DNA of 64,000 nt from Rhodothermales bacterium (GTDB lineage: Bacteria > Bacteroidota > Rhodothermia > Rhodothermales > Bin80): positions 35,264 through 99,263 of the forward strand of contig JANQES010000073.1 of NCBI GenBank assembly GCA_028278205.1. The letters are read 5' to 3'. The stretch's first letter is position 1, and each line of letters opens with the position of its first letter. The translations under genes were made by a program, and so were the position numbers. The notes beneath the pieces are model-generated. The model saw only the letters and a list, made by a program, of their open reading frames with translations. It had not been told where the DNA came from and searched no databases. Shown here in pieces: positions 26,934 to 35,377 of this stretch.

Positions 26934-28724
26934 TCACAGTATCGCCTTGGCCATGCCCCGGAACGTGGCATTGGTAGCCATCAGATCGTCGTACGTCCCT
27001 TCGGCGACAATGCGTCCCTGTTCGAGCAGGTAGATGCAATCACAGTCTTGGACGGTAGAAAGACGATGCGCGATCAGGATCGTCGTCATCTGCTTGTCGG
27101 CCCGCCCGATGGCGTCCATCACCGCGTCTTCGGTGATGCCGTCGAGGGCACTGGTGGCCTCGTCGAGAATGAGCACCTCCGGATCGTGATAGAGCGCGCG
27201 CGCCAGGCCGATGCGTTGGCGCTGCCCCCCGCTGAGGCGAACACCCCGTTCGCCGACGAGGGTGTCGTAGCCCCTGGGCAGTTCGTCTACGATAAAGCCA
27301 TGGACCTTGGCCATCCGCGCTACCTGCTGCATCCGCGCCGCGTCGAACTCGCCGTCGGCTACGCCAAAGACGATGTTGCGGGCCACCGTTTCGTCGTAGA
27401 GGGCAACCTCCTGCGGTACGTAACCCACCATTTTCTGCCAGGCGCTGACGGTGGCGTCAGCAAGCGGGGCGCCATCAATGAGCACCTCCCCACTCCGGGG
27501 CCGCAAAAGCCCCATGAGGATATCGACCAGCGTCGTCTTGCCCGATCCGGTCGGCCCTACAAAAGCGACCCGGGCATTGTGAGGAATCGTCAGGTTGATG
27601 TTCCGGAGCACGGCTTTATCAGATCCGGCGTACTGAAAGCTGACGTTCCGCAGGCGAATTTCCTTTGCGAAGGTTAAGTCGCCCGGCGCATCCGGCGCCG
27701 GCCTCGCGTTGCCCGCCTGGAGATCCCTGTACAGAGAATCCACCACGGGCACGTTGTACCGAAACGTGCTGAGGGCGACGAAGATCTGTTGGAGCGCAGG
27801 CAAGAGCCGGTATCCAGCCAGGGCATAGAGGCTCAAAAGCGGAATCACGTCTGACAGGCTTTGCTTGACCGCCAGCAGGTAGAGCACCACGGTCAAAATG
27901 CCGCCGAAGGCCAGCGTCTCAACAAAGTAGCGCGGCGTCCCGGCAATCGCCGAATGAATGGGCTGGACGCGGCTATACCGCTTCGACGCCGCCGCAAACC
28001 GATCAATAAAATAATCTTCACTGCCCCTGATTTTGACCAGCTTGATGCCGGCGAGCGCCTCATTGGCCGTCTTATAACGCAACCGATTGGCCCCAAAACG
28101 CTCCTTGCCCAGATTGTCGAGATAGGTGCGAACGCCAAAATAAATGAGCGCATAGACGCTGCCGAGTACGACGAAGACGGTAAGGGCAAGCTGCGGATCG
28201 ACGAGAAACAACAGGGCCAGAATCACAAACGCTACGAAGGCCCGCGCACAGAGCTGCACCAGCGGCAGCAAGACCGAGCGGGCATAGGTATTTACTTCAT
28301 CGAGGACCTGCTTGCCTAACTCAGCCGAGTTGTTGCCCAGAAAAAATTCATACGGCTGATACATATAAACGCTCAACAAGCGTTTGGCCAGCGTGTGCGC
28401 GCTGTTCCAGACATATTTGAACTGAAACCACTGCGTCAGCGCGGAAACGGTATTCGAGACGGCCAGCAAGATCAGCACAGCGGCGCCGGCTGCAAACAGA
28501 AAAGCGCGTTCTTCTTGAAAACCCAATCGATCATAGAGCCAGGATAACCATTCGCTTTCTTGAACGACGCCGGGTTGGGCCACCAGTTGCATAAACGGCA
28601 TGATAGACACGATGCCGACGACCTCAAAGAGCCCCATCGCCAGGATCGCCCCGCACAGCCACGCGAACTGCTTCAGCTCACGCTTCGTCAAGATCCTCCG
28701 CAATTTTTTGAGCAAATCGCCCAT
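26934..28724 (-). CDS. ABC transporter, fused permease-ATPase (PglK/MsbA-like flippase)
   Basis: A half-transporter of 596 residues: membrane domain with six helices (about residues 15-320) and a nucleotide-binding domain with Walker A GPTGSGKT (390-397), signature RLSGGQRQRIGLARAL and Walker B VLILDEATSALD. Probably flips a lipid-linked oligosaccharide across the inner membrane, as PglK does; this fits the PglC-like enzyme in the same gene train. It abuts the dehydrogenase gene with no gap. Confidence 0.9.
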   Translation of the reverse strand: MGDLLKKLRRILTKRELKQFAWLCGAILAMGLFEVVGIVSIMPFMQLVAQPGVVQESEWLSWLYDRLGFQEERAFLFAAGAAVLILLAVSNTVSALTQWFQFKYVWNSAHTLAKRLLSVYMYQPYEFFLGNNSAELGKQVLDEVNTYARSVLLPLVQLCARAFVAFVILALLFLVDPQLALTVFVVLGSVYALIYFGVRTYLDNLGKERFGANRLRYKTANEALAGIKLVKIRGSEDYFIDRFAAASKRYSRVQPIHSAIAGTPRYFVETLAFGGILTVVLYLLAVKQSLSDVIPLLSLYALAGYRLLPALQQIFVALSTFRYNVPVVDSLYRDLQAGNARPAPDAPGDLTFAKEIRLRNVSFQYAGSDKAVLRNINLTIPHNARVAFVGPTGSGKTTLVDILMGLLRPRSGEVLIDGAPLADATVSAWQKMVGYVPQEVALYDETVARNIVFGVADGEFDAARMQQVARMAKVHGFIVDELPRGYDTLVGERGVRLSGGQRQRIGLARALYHDPEVLILDEATSALDGITEDAVMDAIGRADKQMTTILIAHRLSTVQDCDCIYLLEQGRIVAEGTYDDLMATNATFRGMAKAIL

Positions 28725-30044
28725 CTACGATTCAGAGGCTACCGAGCGTTGCAGTTGGAGGTGCGTGGCCCGCGTGTCTACCAGCAGGCCAGCTTTTTCG
28801 TGGATGGCCGGCCAGTCGTACTCGGCGTGGTCGGTGGCGATGACGACACAGTCGGCCTCGGCCAGGGCGGCGTCGAGGTTGGCTGCCGAGGTCATCGCTA
28901 ACCCGTCGTGCCGGAATTGGGGCACGTGCGGGTCGTGGTAGATGACACGCGCGCCTTTATCTTGCAGCAGCATCAGGATGTCCAACGCGGGCGACTCGCG
29001 CAGGTCGCTCACGTCTTTTTTGTAGGCCACGCCGAGCACCAGCACCCGGCTGCCCTTGACGGCCTTGCCCTGTTCGTTGAGCGCATCCTGCACCTTATGC
29101 ACCCAGTAATCCGGCATCGAGGTGTTGATCTCGCTGGCCAGTTCGATGAAACGCGCCGTGTAGTTGAGCGCCTTGAGCTTCCACGACAGATATTGCGGAT
29201 CGATGGGGATGCAGTGGCCGCCCAGCCCCGGCCCCGGCACGAATTTCATGAACCCGAACGGCTTCGTCGCTGCCGCCTCGATGACCTCCCAGGCGTCGAG
29301 GCCGAGCTTGTCGCAGATCAAAAGCACTTCGTTAGCCAGGCCGATATTGACGGCGCGGAAGGTGTTCTCGAGCAGTTTGGCCATCTCGGCGGCCTCCGTC
29401 GAAGACACCGCCACGAGCGTCTCGATGACGGTGCTGTAGAGCGCCCGGCCCACCTCCAGGCAGGCCAGCGTCGTCCCGCCCATCACCTTGGGTGTGTTGG
29501 CCGTCGTGTAGTCTTTGCGCCCCGGATCGACGCGTTCGGGCGAGAAACACAGGAAAAAATCTTTGCCCACTTCGAGGCTTGTGTCCTCGTGCTGCAACGT
29601 CGGTAAGATGACTTCCGTGGTCGTGCCCGGATAGGTGGTGCTCTCCAAAACGACGAGCATGCCCGGATGCAGGTGCTCAGCGATGGCGCCGGCGGCGCTG
29701 AGGATGTAGGAGATGTCCGGGTCGCGTGTTTTGCGCAGCGGGGTAGGCACGCAGATGCTCACGGCATCGCACGCGTCGAGCGCGGCGAAGTCGGTCGTAG
29801 CGCGCAGCAGCCCCTGCGCGACCAGCGGCGCCACCCGCGCCGTTTCGATATCTTCGACGTAAGACGTCCCTTCGTTGAGTTGGCGCACCTTGCGCTCGTC
29901 GATATCGACACCGACGACGCTGAAGCCGGCTTCGGCAAAGATGGTAGCCAGCGGCAACCCTACATAGCCCAGTCCGATCACCCCGATCTTCGCCGTGCGA
30001 CCGGCAATGCGCTGGAGCAGAATATCTTTAGCGTCTAAGTTCAT
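28725..30044 (-). CDS. UDP-N-acetylhexosamine 6-dehydrogenase (WbpA/WecC/TviB type)
   Basis: NAD-dependent four-electron oxidation of a UDP-HexNAc to the uronate. Rossmann motif IGVIGLGYVGLPLA at the start, VDIDERKV, and the catalytic Cys in GPGLGGHCIPIDPQYLSWK. The sequence around the Cys matches the UDP-GlcNAc/UDP-ManNAc branch rather than UDP-Glc. Start at ATG 30044 (MNLDAKD). Together with AsnB it could give an amidated uronic acid. Confidence 0.9.
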   Translation of the reverse strand: MNLDAKDILLQRIAGRTAKIGVIGLGYVGLPLATIFAEAGFSVVGVDIDERKVRQLNEGTSYVEDIETARVAPLVAQGLLRATTDFAALDACDAVSICVPTPLRKTRDPDISYILSAAGAIAEHLHPGMLVVLESTTYPGTTTEVILPTLQHEDTSLEVGKDFFLCFSPERVDPGRKDYTTANTPKVMGGTTLACLEVGRALYSTVIETLVAVSSTEAAEMAKLLENTFRAVNIGLANEVLLICDKLGLDAWEVIEAAATKPFGFMKFVPGPGLGGHCIPIDPQYLSWKLKALNYTARFIELASEINTSMPDYWVHKVQDALNEQGKAVKGSRVLVLGVAYKKDVSDLRESPALDILMLLQDKGARVIYHDPHVPQFRHDGLAMTSAANLDAALAEADCVVIATDHAEYDWPAIHEKAGLLVDTRATHLQLQRSVASES

Positions 30045-30080
30045 GTTGATTGCATTCGTAGTCCGTTGGGGGGGATTGAT

Positions 30081-30168
30081 TGCAAATGGCAAATGGCAAA
30101 ATGCAAATGGTATACTGATTTACCTTTTGCCCCTTTGCCTATTTGCTCCTTTGCCTATTTGCTCATTA
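30081..30168. repeat. Inverted heptamer array, CAAATGG family
   Basis: Left arm CAAATGG-CAAATGG-CAAAATG-CAAATGG (30083-30110). Right arm 30121-30168 is built from CCTTTTGCC/CCTATTTGCTC-type inverse words. The right arm runs to the stop codon of the SAF-less NeuB gene (30166). Same word family as 1545-1590. Confidence 0.8.
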
Positions 30169-31056
30169 TCGATCCACAGTGGAAGGTTTGGCCCGGCGCA
30201 GTTTGTCCATGATGGGGATCTCGCTGTCGTAGACCTGCTTGACGCCGTCGCCCATGGCCTCGGTGATGACGCGGATGTCGCGCACCAATCGGATCAGCCC
30301 CCCCGGCTCGACCGAGGCGGCCTGGTCGCTGCCCCACATGGCGCGGTCGAGCGTGATGTGCCGTTCGACGAAACACGCGCCCAGGACCACGGCGGCGTAG
30401 GTCGTCTGCAACCCCACTTCGTGCCCCGAATAGCCGATGGGGCAGTCGAACTGCCGTCGCAACGCCTCGATAACCCGCAGGTTCAGTTCTTTGGGCGGGC
30501 AGGGATAGCTGCTCGTGCTATGGGCGATGAGCAGGCGATCCGGATCGATCAGCGAGACCGCGTGGTGGATCTGCTCCATCGTAGACATGCCCGTCGAGAG
30601 GATGACCGCGCGGCCCTGGGCGTTGGTGTGGCGCAGCAGCGCATCGTCCGTAAGCGAGGCCGAGGCCACTTTGTAGGCCGGTGGATCGAAGGCTTCGATA
30701 AAATCGATGGACGGTTCATCCCAGCAGGAGGCCAGCCAGGGAATGCCCTTTTCGCGGCAGTACCGGTCGATCTCGGCGTATTCGGCTTCGCCAAACTCTA
30801 CCCGGTGGCGATACTCCATGTAGGTCATCAGGCCCCAGGGCGTCTCGCGCATCACGTCGCGCCGCTCCGGCGGCACGCACAACTCCGGCGTGCGCTTCTG
30901 GAACTTCACGGCATCGCACCCGGCCAGCACCGCGGTATCGATCAGCTTTTTGGCGATACCGAGATCGCCGTTGTGGTTGATGCCGATCTCTGCGATGATG
31001 AACACAGGCTGCCCCTCGCCCACCAGACGCCCGCCGATGTCTACGCTTCGTCTCAT
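30166..31056 (-). CDS. N-acetylneuraminate synthase family protein without SAF domain
   Basis: PEP-dependent aldol condensation enzyme, 296 residues, consisting of the TIM barrel only. Motifs AEIGINHNGDLG, DAVKFQKRTPE, LSTGMSTMEQ, HSTSSYPCPP and IGYSGHE are canonical. The C-terminal SAF domain present in the other NeuB (24860-25903) is missing. Its start overlaps the CMP-synthetase/phosphatase fusion by 4 bases. SAF-less NeuB with a HAD phosphatase recalls the KDN-9-phosphate pathway of Bacteroides; the substrate here is inferred only. Confidence 0.88.
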   Translation of the reverse strand: MRRSVDIGGRLVGEGQPVFIIAEIGINHNGDLGIAKKLIDTAVLAGCDAVKFQKRTPELCVPPERRDVMRETPWGLMTYMEYRHRVEFGEAEYAEIDRYCREKGIPWLASCWDEPSIDFIEAFDPPAYKVASASLTDDALLRHTNAQGRAVILSTGMSTMEQIHHAVSLIDPDRLLIAHSTSSYPCPPKELNLRVIEALRRQFDCPIGYSGHEVGLQTTYAAVVLGACFVERHITLDRAMWGSDQAASVEPGGLIRLVRDIRVITEAMGDGVKQVYDSEIPIMDKLRRAKPSTVDR

Positions 31057-32258
31057 AAAGGATTTGTCGCTAGTGATATCGTCGCTTTTGTGCGCAGGAT
31101 ACAGTCGGCAACTTCCCGCACGGCGCCTTCACCGCCTCTTTTGGTGGTGATGTACCGCGCCACGCGCTTTACTTCGGGCATGGCATCGGCGACGACGCAG
31201 GGCAGGCCCACCCATTGCAGGCACGACAGGTCGTTGACATCGTTGCCCACGTAGGCAATCCGGCCGGCTGCCAGCCCCCGGTCTTGCGCGAGCTTTCGGA
31301 GCACAGAAAGCTTGTCGTTAACCCCGTGGACGCATGGAATGTTCAGCTTTCGGCATCGCGCCGCGACGACGGGATTCTCTTCGGTCGAGATCACCATGAC
31401 CTCAATGCCGGCCTCTCGTAACCGGGCAATGCCCCAGCCGTCGCCCCGATGACACCACACCGCCTCGGTGCCGTCTTGATGGACGAGCACGCGGTTATCG
31501 GTCAACACCCCGTCGAAGTCGAGTACGAGGAGGTCGATATGGGCAAAAAGCACATCGGGCGCGGCGGGGCGCTGCACCGCCATCAGGCGTTCGATCAGGT
31601 CGATATCGTCCGGTTCGTCGATCTGAAAAGAGTCGAGCGGGTGCATCCGATAGAGGGCGATACGCCCGCCGAGGCGGTTGTTGTGCTCGCGCAAAACCCA
31701 CGGCTTAAAGAGATAGATCGACCCATTCTCCATGAAGTCATGCGGGGAATCCTGCCGCCGCTGGCGGTTGCGGTAGTCGTAACTGAGCGACGAGAGCGCG
31801 TCCTGGCTGCTGCGCCATACCAACCCGTGAACGGAGCATCCCGAAAGCAAAGAATCGGCGTCTTCGCGATACAGTGTGGCGATGGCCTGTTCGATGTCGT
31901 CGGGTTGGCGAAGCGGGGACGTGGCCTGCAAGAAAACCACCAGATCGGGCTCGTAGCCTTCGGCCTCGCGCAGCGTATCGAGCCCGTGCAAAAGGGCCGA
32001 CTCTGAGGTGGCCGCATCGCCGCTGATAGCCGCCGGCCGGTCGATGACCTCTGCGCCGTAGTGCTGCGCCACTGCCTTGATCTCGGCGTCGTCCGTCGAG
32101 ACGATCACGCGGGAGATGCTCGGCGCGCGGAGGGCCTGCTCGATGGTGTAGGCCAGGAGCGGCTTCCCGGCCATCATCCGGAGATTTTTACGCGGAATGC
32201 CCTTGGAGCCCCCGCGCGCCGGGATCAGCGCGATGATGTTGCGCGGCGTTTCGTTCAC
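31053..32258 (-). CDS. Bifunctional CMP-acylneuraminate cytidylyltransferase / KdsC-like HAD phosphatase
   Basis: A fusion of 401 residues. Residues 1-230 form a NeuA-type cytidylyltransferase (IPARGGSKGIPRKNLRM, QATSPLRQPDDIE). From about residue 240 to the end is a HAD type C0 phosphatase like KdsC (LVLDFDGVLTDNRV, ISTEENPVVAARC, VGNDVNDLSCL). The phosphatase would remove a 9-phosphate before CMP activation by the first domain. It sits between the antiterminator and the SAF-less NeuB, with 4-base overlaps on both sides. Confidence 0.92.
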   Translation of the reverse strand: MNETPRNIIALIPARGGSKGIPRKNLRMMAGKPLLAYTIEQALRAPSISRVIVSTDDAEIKAVAQHYGAEVIDRPAAISGDAATSESALLHGLDTLREAEGYEPDLVVFLQATSPLRQPDDIEQAIATLYREDADSLLSGCSVHGLVWRSSQDALSSLSYDYRNRQRRQDSPHDFMENGSIYLFKPWVLREHNNRLGGRIALYRMHPLDSFQIDEPDDIDLIERLMAVQRPAAPDVLFAHIDLLVLDFDGVLTDNRVLVHQDGTEAVWCHRGDGWGIARLREAGIEVMVISTEENPVVAARCRKLNIPCVHGVNDKLSVLRKLAQDRGLAAGRIAYVGNDVNDLSCLQWVGLPCVVADAMPEVKRVARYITTKRGGEGAVREVADCILRTKATISLATNPL

Positions 32259-32794
32259 TTGAACGTGTGGCTATCTTGACGCACCCACGCAGCGGGCACA
32301 TGCACCCGGACGGCCTGCTGGATCGCCGTGATGCGAAGGATCACGTGATACTGCCCTCGATGCTCCGTCACTTCGCCGCAGAGCCCCCGAAGCGGCCCGT
32401 CGGTGATGGTGACGGGCTCGCCCAGGTCGGGCAAGGGGCCTTCGATGAGCCGGAGCCGCGCAGGATCCTGCTGCGCGATCTTGAGTTGCTCGACCTCGGC
32501 AGGGTCTACCTCGGCCAGCGCGCCCCCGAAACTGACGCACCGGACGATGCCGGGCGTCTTCAACACAACCAGCCGCTCTTGCTCATCTACATGGGCAAAG
32601 ATGTAATTGCGAAACAAGGGCTCGATGACCTTCTTCTTGCGATCTTTCCACTGACGCACCACCTCATACTTGGGTAAATACACGTCGATGGATCGCTGTT
32701 CGAGCCGCTCCTCACACTGCTTTTCGGCCCGTGATCGGGTATAGAAAACCCGCCATTTTCGGTAATTTTCGATCTCTGCACCGTCCTGATCCAT
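32255..32794 (-). CDS. UpxY/RfaH-like transcription antiterminator (NusG family)
   Basis: NusG-type N-terminal domain (about residues 8-115; WRVFYTRSRAEKQCEERL, FRNYIFAHVD) and a KOW-containing C-terminal domain (about residues 125-175; LGEPVTITDGPLRGLCGEV). Specialised NusG paralogues such as UpxY in Bacteroides and RfaH in enterobacteria keep RNA polymerase moving through long capsule operons. This gene is the first of the minus-strand train and overlaps the next gene by 4 bases, which matches that role. Start at ATG 32794 (MDQDGAEIENY). Confidence 0.9.
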   Translation of the reverse strand: MDQDGAEIENYRKWRVFYTRSRAEKQCEERLEQRSIDVYLPKYEVVRQWKDRKKKVIEPLFRNYIFAHVDEQERLVVLKTPGIVRCVSFGGALAEVDPAEVEQLKIAQQDPARLRLIEGPLPDLGEPVTITDGPLRGLCGEVTEHRGQYHVILRITAIQQAVRVHVPAAWVRQDSHTFK

Positions 32795-33481
32795 GGTCGT
32801 TTTCGCTGATCTAGAGGGGGCCGGGCACGGCTCCGCCCCGTCAGTTACACGTATCATTTTAAGACACGCGCACGCAGCATCCCTTTTTTCCGCCTTGTTG
32901 AACTATTTTGCCCCCTCGCACAAAAAGCAAGCCACCCCCAGCGCCTGCCACCGCGTAGACGTATCACCGGAACGATTCAGCCGAGGGGGTAGAAATCAAC
33001 CAAGAAGCGCGCAACCACGCTCAGAAGCAAACGCAGCGCAATGCGAGGTGAGGGATCTTTTCCGAATGTGGGAGGCCTGCTGACGTGAAGCAGACCAGGG
33101 GTAAGATATCTGTTGCAATAGCGGAGATCAAGTCGTCCGGCGACCTGAACGTCAATTCTTCACGTGGTCGTTGGATCCCCCAAAAACGCCCGAAAAGAAC
33201 TTTTTCGACCGTTCGCGCACCCGCCCGCATCGCTTCTATAAACCACGCCCCACCAGCCGAGATTAAACGGCTATCGACGCTGGTATGGACGTATGAACCT
33301 ATGGAAGTGTGATCGATTTCTGCATGGGAGTGTGGGGGTATGGAAGGATGGGAGAAACTTGAATAATGAATGTCGAATTACGAAGCGTGAATGATGCGTT
33401 GAGATTCGCAATTCGGCACTCATCTTCAACAATCCTTCTACCTCCCACACTCCCATACTCCCACACTTCCATACCTGACAA
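32795..33481. other. Long intergenic region upstream of the antiterminator
   Basis: This 687-base gap should hold the promoter and leader of the antiterminator-led operon (reading leftward from 32794). I cannot identify a convincing -35/-10 pair. A-rich stretches on the minus strand at about 32855-32910 are candidates. The right half, 33323-33474, is a nested inverted repeat. Short frames at 33021-33230 (minus) and 33085-33312 (plus) overlap each other, lack homologous-looking features and are not called. Confidence 0.5.
33323..33474. repeat. Nested inverted array, CCCACACT family with inner GAATTACG-like words
   Basis: The outer left arm, 33323-33354 (CATGGGAGTGTGGGGGTATGG-like, shown in part), is the inverse of the right arm 33440-33474, built of 8-base words CCCACACT/CCCATACT. 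Inside are a second set of words (GAATAATGAATGTCGAATTACG-type, 33360-33398, and ATTCGCAATTCGGCACTCAT-type, 33404-33423). It borders the stop of the Sat-CysC gene. Confidence 0.7.
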
Positions 33482-35218
33482 CTACGCGTCGTCGTCCTCG
33501 TGCTTCAGATATCCCAACTCGTAGAGCTTCGCCATGACTTTCGCGGCGCTCTCTTCGACGGTTTCTTCGGCGGTGTAGCACACGACTTCGGCGTTGGTGG
33601 GCTCTTCGTAGGGATCGTCGATGCCGGTGAACTCTTTGATGATGCCGGCGCGCGCCTTGGCATAGAGCCCTTTGACGTCGCGCGCTTCGCAGACGGCCAG
33701 CGGCGCATCGACGAAGACCTCGATGTAGCCGCCGCCGGCGCTGATGCGGTTGCGGTTGGCCTGGCGGTCGGCGGTGTACGGGGCGATGGGCGCGCACACG
33801 GCGATGCCGCCGTGCTTCGTCACCTCGCTCGCCACATAACCGATGCGCTGGACGTTGGTCGAGCGGTCAGCTTTCGAGAAGCCGAGGCCTTTGCTCAGGT
33901 GGGTGCGCACCACGTCGCCGTCGAGCAGCGTCACGGGCCGCGTGGTCAGTTCGAGCAGCATCGTGCGCACGGCGTTGGCGATGGTCGATTTGCCGGAGCC
34001 TGAAAGGCCGGTGAAAAAGACCGTAAAGCCCTGCTTATCCTTCGGCGGGTGCGTGTGCCGGAGTTCGGCCACCACGTCGGGATAGGAGAACCACGCGGGA
34101 ATCTTCTCGCCGGTAGCCAGGCGGCGGCGCAGTTCCGTGCCCGAAATGCTCAGCGTCTCTTCGCCCTCCTGCACCTCGTCGATGGGCTTGTAGATTTCCT
34201 GCTCGGGCAGATACACCATCAACCGGAACGGGACGACCCCAATGCCAATCTCATCGCTCTTCTCAACGACGAGGTCCTGGGCGTCGTAGGGGCCGTAGAA
34301 CGGCGTGCCGCTGCTGTCTGAGCCCGGCCCGGCGTGGTCGCGCCCGACGATGAGGTGGGTGCAGCCGTAGTTTTTGCGGATGATGGCGTGCCAGACGGCT
34401 TCGCGCGGCCCGCCCATGCGCATCGCCAGCGGCAGCAGGCTGATCGTGGTCTCGTCTTCGGGATAATACTTGAGCAGCTTTTTGTAGCAGCGCACGCGGG
34501 TGTAATAATCGATGTCGCCCGGCTTGGTCATGCCCACGACCGGGTGGATCAGCAGGTGGCCGCCGATGCCCTGCGCTGCGCGGTCGGTGAGTTCTTTGTG
34601 GGCGCGGTGCATGGGGTTGCGCGTCTGGAACGCCACAATGTGCTCCCAGCCATGCTCTTCGAAGAAAGCCCGCAGCGCTTTCGGCGTCCGGCGCAGATCC
34701 TGAAAATCGTAATGCTGGGGCAGTTGAATGCCTTCGAGCGTGCCGCCGAGGTAGAAATTCCCCGCTTCGTTCATCAGGTATCCGACGGCCGGGTGCTCGG
34801 TGTTGGTCGTGCCGAAGACGCCTTCGGCCTCGCGCGTCTTGTCGGGCTCCCAGAGATCGCCCACGGTGAGGATGGCGAGCAGCAGCCCGGTCTGATCGCG
34901 CAGCGCCACTTTCTCATGGCCGCTGATGGTGCCGGCGGTGGCCTCGGAGATGTCGAGCGTGATGGGCATGGGCCAGAGCGTGCCGTCGGTCAGGCGCATA
35001 TTCTCGACGACGCTATCGTAGTCGGCCTGATTCAAAAAGCCGCGCAAGGGCGAGAAGCCGCCGTTGAGCAGCAGTTCGAGGTCGCAGATCTGGCGCGGCG
35101 TCAGGGTGATGGAGGGGTAATCCCGCGCGGCATCCCAGAGTTCTTTCTTGCGTTCCTCAGACGCGAGGAGGTCACACAAAACACCGCCATGCGGTTCGAT
35201 CAAGGTGGTAGTAGGCAT
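33482..35218 (-). CDS. Bifunctional sulfate adenylyltransferase / adenylylsulfate kinase
   Basis: Makes PAPS from sulfate and ATP in two steps. ATP sulfurylase domain, residues 1-390: QTRNPMHRAH at 198-207 and GRDHAGPG at 292-299. APS kinase domain, residues 395-575: P-loop GLSGSGKS at 404-411 and DGDVVRTHLSKGLGFSKADR at 433-452. This is the single-chain Sat-CysC form, not CysD/CysN. It lies downstream of an SLC13-type permease and inside a glycan locus, so PAPS for a sulfated polysaccharide is likely. No sulfotransferase gene is present in the window. Confidence 0.95.
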   Translation of the reverse strand: MPTTTLIEPHGGVLCDLLASEERKKELWDAARDYPSITLTPRQICDLELLLNGGFSPLRGFLNQADYDSVVENMRLTDGTLWPMPITLDISEATAGTISGHEKVALRDQTGLLLAILTVGDLWEPDKTREAEGVFGTTNTEHPAVGYLMNEAGNFYLGGTLEGIQLPQHYDFQDLRRTPKALRAFFEEHGWEHIVAFQTRNPMHRAHKELTDRAAQGIGGHLLIHPVVGMTKPGDIDYYTRVRCYKKLLKYYPEDETTISLLPLAMRMGGPREAVWHAIIRKNYGCTHLIVGRDHAGPGSDSSGTPFYGPYDAQDLVVEKSDEIGIGVVPFRLMVYLPEQEIYKPIDEVQEGEETLSISGTELRRRLATGEKIPAWFSYPDVVAELRHTHPPKDKQGFTVFFTGLSGSGKSTIANAVRTMLLELTTRPVTLLDGDVVRTHLSKGLGFSKADRSTNVQRIGYVASEVTKHGGIAVCAPIAPYTADRQANRNRISAGGGYIEVFVDAPLAVCEARDVKGLYAKARAGIIKEFTGIDDPYEEPTNAEVVCYTAEETVEESAAKVMAKLYELGYLKHEDDDA

Positions 35219-35258
35219 GCTTTCGGCTGTTATAGGCTGTGGTGGTTGTCGGGTTTAG

Positions 35259-35345
35259 CGTAAAACGTGAAACGTAAAACGTAAGGGTGCCCTTAGCAGA
35301 GCGATAAAGCGAAGCGCCCTTACGTTTTACGTTTCACGTTTTACG
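35259..35345. repeat. Inverted heptamer array, GTAAAAC family, 32-bp stem
   Basis: The arms 35259-35290 and 35314-35345 are inverse copies with a single mismatch in 32 positions; the loop is 23 bases. Words are GTAAAAC/GTGAAAC/GTAAAAC/GTAAGGG. It lies between the permease and Sat-CysC genes. A related word set forms the hairpin at 59766-59828. Confidence 0.9.
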
Positions 35346-35377
35346 ACCCCAAAGGTAAGCACTTGCTGCGTAGCGCT

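Noticed and set aside
30081..30168. Possible CRISPR array
   Set aside because: Units are 7 bases with no spacers and the array is inverted half-way; no cas genes are present.
33021..33312. Short overlapping frames on both strands upstream of the antiterminator
   Set aside because: They overlap each other, show no start context or known motif, and lie in what is probably a promoter/leader region.
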